Shown here: piece by piece, positions 60,601-64,000 of the stretch
Numbering within the stretch: the first letter of the stretch is position 1
Layout: every line of letters starts with the position of its first letter
Origin: Gammaproteobacteria bacterium
GTDB taxonomy: Bacteria; Pseudomonadota; Gammaproteobacteria; Steroidobacterales; UBA11654
Assembly (NCBI GenBank): GCA_012965065.1
Contig: DTSX01000111.1
Coordinates: forward strand, 1-64,000
Length of the DNA stretch: 64,000 nucleotides
Direction of reading: 5' to 3'
Notes under the pieces: generated by a model
The model's input: the letters and a program-made list of their open reading frames with translations, nothing else
Told to the model about the DNA's origin: nothing
The model's database searches: none
Made by a program: the position numbers and the translations under genes

Positions 60601-61474
60601 TGCCTGTGATGATCTTGTAGGCGCTTTTATATTTTGCAGCGGTATTTTCAATGATGTCTTGAGGCAATTTAGGACCAGGTGCTGTCTTATCCCAATCCAG
60701 TGTTTCCAAATAGTCTCTGAGGTACTGCTTGTCAAAACTGGGCGGGCTGATGCCGAGTTGATAATCCTCAATGGCCCAGAATCTTGAAGAGTCTGGGGTT
60801 AGCACTTCATCAATAAGATACAATTTACCATTCTCGTCTAAACCGAATTCAAATTTAGTGTCGGCAATGATAATTCCACGTTTTTTGGCATGCTGGACTC
60901 CGTGGCTGTATAGAGCAAGGGCTAAATTTCTTACCCGATTAGCAAGATCCTCGCCGAGAATATCCACGGTTGTTTCATACGTAATATTTTCATCGTGCTC
61001 ACCAAATTCAGCTTTTGTCGCTGGGGTGTAAATGGGTTCCGGGAGCTGAGCAGCCATTTGAAGATTGTCCTCCAATTCAATTCCACAGACTGAACCATTT
61101 GCTTGATAATCTTTCCATCCTGACCCAATTAAATAACCCCTGACAACCGCTTCTATTGGCAGTGGGTGCAAGCGTTTGACCACCATGCTCCTTTTCTTGA
61201 AGTAATCAATTTCTGACTGATTTTGTATTAGATCCTCCAGCATGAACTTATTACTGAGGTGGTTGGCTACAATGTTTTCTGTCTGCTCAAACCAAAAAAG
61301 AGACAATTGGGTTAGAACTTCTCCTTTATTTGGTATTGGATCGGGTAATACCACATCAAAGGCAGACATGCGATCACTTGTTACAAGCAAAATGTGATCC
61401 TGATCAATGGCATAAATATCCCTGACTTTTCCTTGAGCAACCAGATCTAGATTTTGAATTATTGGGGTATTCAT
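60590..61474 (-). CDS. purC: Phosphoribosylaminoimidazole-succinocarboxamide synthase PurC
   Basis: Joins CAIR and aspartate to SAICAR in purine synthesis. The ATP-binding start reads LVAQGKVRDIYAIDQDHILL, followed by TSDRMSAFD and the substrate signature RGYLIGSGWKDYQ. IADTKFEFG and LIDEVLTPDSSRFW complete the active site. At 294 residues it is the longer, yeast-like type; E. coli PurC has 237. It converges with the triple-repeat gene and is divergent from rpe. Confidence 0.95.
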   Translation of the reverse strand: MNTPIIQNLDLVAQGKVRDIYAIDQDHILLVTSDRMSAFDVVLPDPIPNKGEVLTQLSLFWFEQTENIVANHLSNKFMLEDLIQNQSEIDYFKKRSMVVKRLHPLPIEAVVRGYLIGSGWKDYQANGSVCGIELEDNLQMAAQLPEPIYTPATKAEFGEHDENITYETTVDILGEDLANRVRNLALALYSHGVQHAKKRGIIIADTKFEFGLDENGKLYLIDEVLTPDSSRFWAIEDYQLGISPPSFDKQYLRDYLETLDWDKTAPGPKLPQDIIENTAAKYKSAYKIITGKNN

Positions 61475-61592
61475 CTAGGTATTCTATGAATTGCATCTTC
61501 TTTTATCAATAAGGTAGACTTCTCTGCCATAACTGACTAAATTGCATGATAATATTGTTTATCGATAATTGAGAGAAAGAGTTAGTTCAGTA

Positions 61593-62261
61593 GTGACAGA
61601 TTACAAAATAGCACCATCCATACTATCTGCAGATTTTGCCCGATTGGGCGAGGAGGTGGATGCGGTGCTCAATGCAGGTGCTGACATGGTTCATTTTGAT
61701 GTCATGGACAATCACTACGTTCCAAATCTGACTTTTGGTCCGGTCATTTGTAAAGCACTCAGAAATTATGGTGTTGAGGCACCAATCGATGTCCACTTGA
61801 TGGTCAACCCCGTAGACGAATTGATTATCAGTTTTGCTAAGGCCGGTGCAACTTATATCAGTTTTCACCCTGAGGCGACTGAAAACGTTGATCAAGCGAT
61901 ACAACTGATCAAAGATCAAGGGTGCAAGCCCGGGTTGGCAATCAACCCAGAAACTTCCCTAAACTGCTTAGAAAATTGTCTAAAAAATATTGATCTAATT
62001 ATCATGATGTCTGTCAATCCTGGGTTTGCAGCACAAAGTTTTATCCCTGAAGTTTTGCAAAAATTGGAACGGGCAAGAGAGTTAATTACTCAGTGCGAAA
62101 AAGAAGTTTTACTCGAAATTGATGGCGGGGTGAAGGTCAATAATATCCAAGAAATAGCAAGCCATGGGGCCGATGTATTCGTTTCTGGTTCAGGCATCTT
62201 TGGTACTGAAAATTACCAAGAAACCATTGATCAGATGAGACAAGAATTATCGGTGCTATAA
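61593..62261 (+). CDS. rpe: Ribulose-phosphate 3-epimerase
   Basis: Interconverts ribulose 5-phosphate and xylulose 5-phosphate. IAPSILSADFARLGEEVDAV and the metal and active-site region HFDVMDNHYVPNLTFGP are typical. MMSVNPGFAAQSFIP and EIDGGVKVNNI follow. GTG 61593 gives MTDYKIAPS and 222 residues, in line with E. coli (225). A TTG at 61569 would add eight residues; neither has a clear ribosome binding site. Confidence 0.93.
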   Translation: MTDYKIAPSILSADFARLGEEVDAVLNAGADMVHFDVMDNHYVPNLTFGPVICKALRNYGVEAPIDVHLMVNPVDELIISFAKAGATYISFHPEATENVDQAIQLIKDQGCKPGLAINPETSLNCLENCLKNIDLIIMMSVNPGFAAQSFIPEVLQKLERARELITQCEKEVLLEIDGGVKVNNIQEIASHGADVFVSGSGIFGTENYQETIDQMRQELSVL

Positions 62262-62287
62262 ACCACCCATGGATAGCTAAGATTTCA

Positions 62288-62316
62288 TTGAAAAAATCAA
62301 GTCATATGAGTAGACT
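62288..62316 (+). promoter_or_regulatory. Probable promoter of rplM-rpsI
   Basis: TTGAAA (62288-62293) and TAGACT (62311-62316) are spaced by 17 bases in the 87-base gap before rplM. It would give a short leader of about 25 bases. Inferred from the motif. Confidence 0.5.
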
Positions 62317-62348
62317 AGCGTCCTTTCAGCAAGATTTAGATATTTAGG

Positions 62349-62777
62349 ATGAAAACATTTTCTGCAAAAAACCATGACATTGACAGGAATTGGTACCTTG
62401 TTGATGCACAAAATAAGACTTTGGGAAGATTATCCACAGAGATCGCTAGCCGTTTACGCGGCAAGCACAAGCCAATTTACACACCTCATGTCGATACCGG
62501 TGACTACATCGTGGTTGTCAATGCGTCCAAAATTCGAGTGACTGGTAACAAAATGACCGATAAAATATACTACAAACACTCAGGCTACATTGGTAATTTA
62601 AAATCAGAAAATCTTGAGACCATGCTGGAAAAATACCCTGAAAAAGTCCTTATGAAGTCAGTAAGAGGAATGTTGCCAAAAAGTAAACTTGGCAGGGCCA
62701 TGATCAAAAAATTAAGAGTTTTTGCAGGACCAGAGCACACTCATATCGCTCAACAGCCAGAACCTTTGGAGTTGTAA
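62349..62777 (+). CDS. rplM: Ribosomal protein L13 (uL13)
   Basis: Early 50S assembly protein. MKTFSAKNHDIDRNWYLVDA starts the chain. The signature VRGMLPKSKLGRAMIKKLRV lies near 100-119, followed by AGPEHTHIAQQPEPLEL. Length 142 equals E. coli. It pairs with rpsI, as in nearly all bacteria. No evident L13 repressor structure fits in the short leader. Confidence 0.97.
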   Translation: MKTFSAKNHDIDRNWYLVDAQNKTLGRLSTEIASRLRGKHKPIYTPHVDTGDYIVVVNASKIRVTGNKMTDKIYYKHSGYIGNLKSENLETMLEKYPEKVLMKSVRGMLPKSKLGRAMIKKLRVFAGPEHTHIAQQPEPLEL

Positions 62778-62787
62778 AGGATTAGTT

Positions 62788-63180
62788 ATGGCATCTGAAG
62801 TCTTCTACGGTACAGGCAGGCGAAAAACATCCACAGCTCGTGTTTTTATTCAAAAGGGCAAAGGCAAGATTACTGTTAACAAAGAGCTACTGGATAAATA
62901 TTTTGATAGAGAAACCGCAAGAATGATTGTTAGGCAACCACTTGAGCAGGCGGAACTGCTTAACAAAATAGACGTCAGCGCAACAGTCAAAGGCGGTGGG
63001 GGCAGTGGTCAGGCTGGAGCAATACGCCATGGCTTGAGCAGAGCATTGCTGCAGTACGATGAAAACTTGAGACAAATATTGAGAGAACGGGGCTTTTTAA
63101 CTAGAGACGCCCGCAAAGTTGAGCGCAAAAAAGTAGGCTTGAAGAAGGCCCGAAAAGCAACGCAATATTCCAAACGTTAA
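62788..63180 (+). CDS. rpsI: Ribosomal protein S9 (uS9)
   Basis: 30S head protein whose C-terminal tail touches the P-site tRNA. FYGTGRRKTSTARVFI and the signature GGGGSGQAGAIRHGLSRALL are present; the tail ends in the conserved YSKR. ATG 62788 gives 130 residues, equal to E. coli; an in-frame ATG at 62722 would lie in rplM. Its stop overlaps the stop of the aldo/keto reductase gene by four bases. Confidence 0.97.
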   Translation: MASEVFYGTGRRKTSTARVFIQKGKGKITVNKELLDKYFDRETARMIVRQPLEQAELLNKIDVSATVKGGGGSGQAGAIRHGLSRALLQYDENLRQILRERGFLTRDARKVERKKVGLKKARKATQYSKR

Positions 63181-63998
63181 TCCGCAACAACTTCCACCAT
63201 TTTCTTTTGCAGGCCCACCTCTGGGATAGGCCCAATGCCTCCGATGAGGTTGTCGATCATATGGGCCGGATTTGACGTTGCAGGTATTACCGTGGTTACA
63301 GCCTGATTGGCCAAGATAAATTTTAAAAAAAATTGTGACCAAGTGTTCACGTTGTATTCATAGGTCCAACTGGGCAATTTCTTTCTAGCTACTGCTTTAA
63401 AAAGCTTGCCTCTCATAAAGGGTCTGTTAATCAAAGTTGCTACTCCCTTTTCCCTGCAAAGTGGCAGCAATCTTTTTTCTGCTTCTCTTTCCTCGAGTGA
63501 ATAATTAAATTGGGCAAAGTCTATGCGCTCTTTTGTGATAATTTTTTCGATTTGATTAAATGCATTTGATCTAAAATGACTTATACCAATGTAATTTATT
63601 TTCCCTTGTTCCTTCCATTCATACAGAGTTTTTATGTGTGTTTTCCAGTCAAGTAAATTATGAATTTGCATTAAATCGATGACTGCTTTATTCAATTTCT
63701 TAGAAGATGCATTCATCTGTATTTCCCCTGCTTCTTTGCCTTCTATCCATACCTTTGTTGCCAAAAACAGCCGATCATTTATTTTCAGATCTTGAGCGAT
63801 TTTTCCGGTTACTTCCTCCGCTCTGCCATACATGGGGGAGGTGTCGATTAAACTGCCACCATGGTCAAGCAAGGCCTTTACAATCTCTTTTCTTGGATTT
63901 AGTGATTTTTCAGAGAGGTTGGTGTCAAAGACTCTCGATGTCCCCAATCCAATAACGGGTAACAATTCTCCTGTCGATGGGATGATTCTCCGAGCCAT
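63177..63998 (-). CDS. Aldo/keto reductase family protein (start may lie outside the window)
   Basis: NADPH-dependent oxidoreductase of the aldo/keto reductase fold. The catalytic tetrad is present: Asp52 and Tyr57 (IDTSPMYGRAE), Lys82 (ATKVW) and His113 (MQIHN). The chain continues through the barrel to LANQAVTTVIPATSNPAH, the cofactor-binding end. The first ATG in view is two bases from the window edge, so the true start may be further upstream; a signal peptide is possible there. The substrate is unknown. Confidence 0.85.
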   Translation of the reverse strand: MARRIIPSTGELLPVIGLGTSRVFDTNLSEKSLNPRKEIVKALLDHGGSLIDTSPMYGRAEEVTGKIAQDLKINDRLFLATKVWIEGKEAGEIQMNASSKKLNKAVIDLMQIHNLLDWKTHIKTLYEWKEQGKINYIGISHFRSNAFNQIEKIITKERIDFAQFNYSLEEREAEKRLLPLCREKGVATLINRPFMRGKLFKAVARKKLPSWTYEYNVNTWSQFFLKFILANQAVTTVIPATSNPAHMIDNLIGGIGPIPEVGLQKKMVEVVAD

Positions 63999-64000
63999 GT

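Noticed and set aside
56969..61474. Purine riboswitch or PurR operator for purE and purC
   Set aside because: The short upstream regions (86 and about 100 bases) show no purine-riboswitch core and no clear operator half-sites.

Overview
The window reads as AT-rich gammaproteobacterial chromosome. Evidence for this: the gene order tRNA-Thr/Tyr/Gly/Thr-tuf, miaB-ybeZ-ybeY-ybeX-lnt, leuS-lptE, tldD and pmbA; chromosomally encoded CCA ends on most tRNAs; the zinc-free long form of S14; an SSB with the DDIPF tip; and an LPS-assembly lipoprotein, which means an outer membrane. No phage, insertion sequence, CRISPR array or integrase was seen. Gene packing is very tight: the longest gene-free stretch is about 240 bases, start and stop codons often overlap, and three of five convergent gene pairs overlap at their 3' ends. 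This looks like a streamlined, free-living (possibly aquatic) lineage; the genus cannot be named from this sequence alone.

Layout. 1-600: the 3' end of a ribosomal RNA operon (end of 23S, whole 5S, terminator). 600-2300: plsY and birA. 2300-4210: four tRNA genes, tuf and tRNA-Trp. 4237-32613: one continuous same-strand block for transcription and translation: secE-nusG-rplKAJL-rpoBC, then rpsL-rpsG-fusA-rpsJ, then the complete S10, spc and alpha operons from rplC to rplQ. Three regulatory gaps known from E. coli (in front of rplJ, rpsG and rpsM) are squeezed to 2-18 nt. A 235-nt leader with its own strong promoter survives, but between rpsJ and rplC instead of before rpsJ.

32854-54660: trpS and uvrA (convergent), ssb, miaB-ybeZ-ybeY-ybeX-lnt, leuS-lptE, then a block not usual at this place (thymidine kinase, nucleoside transporter, an iron/2-oxoglutarate oxygenase, cysS, sufE, yidD, a Trm112-like gene), then holA-rsfS-rlmH and a short yhdP-like gene. 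54690-64000: a nitrilase-family amidase, tldD, purE, pmbA, a secreted beta-propeller-like protein followed by a small secreted protein built of three 35-residue repeats, purC, rpe, rplM-rpsI and an aldo/keto reductase at the window edge.

Most of the window is housekeeping. The best candidates for something undescribed are the secreted propeller plus triple-repeat pair behind pmbA (58872-60546), the acidic repeat tail on ribosomal protein L3 (20055-20234), the oxygenase/nucleoside transporter/thymidine kinase group (45497-48273), and the relocated leader in front of rplC (19145-19379).
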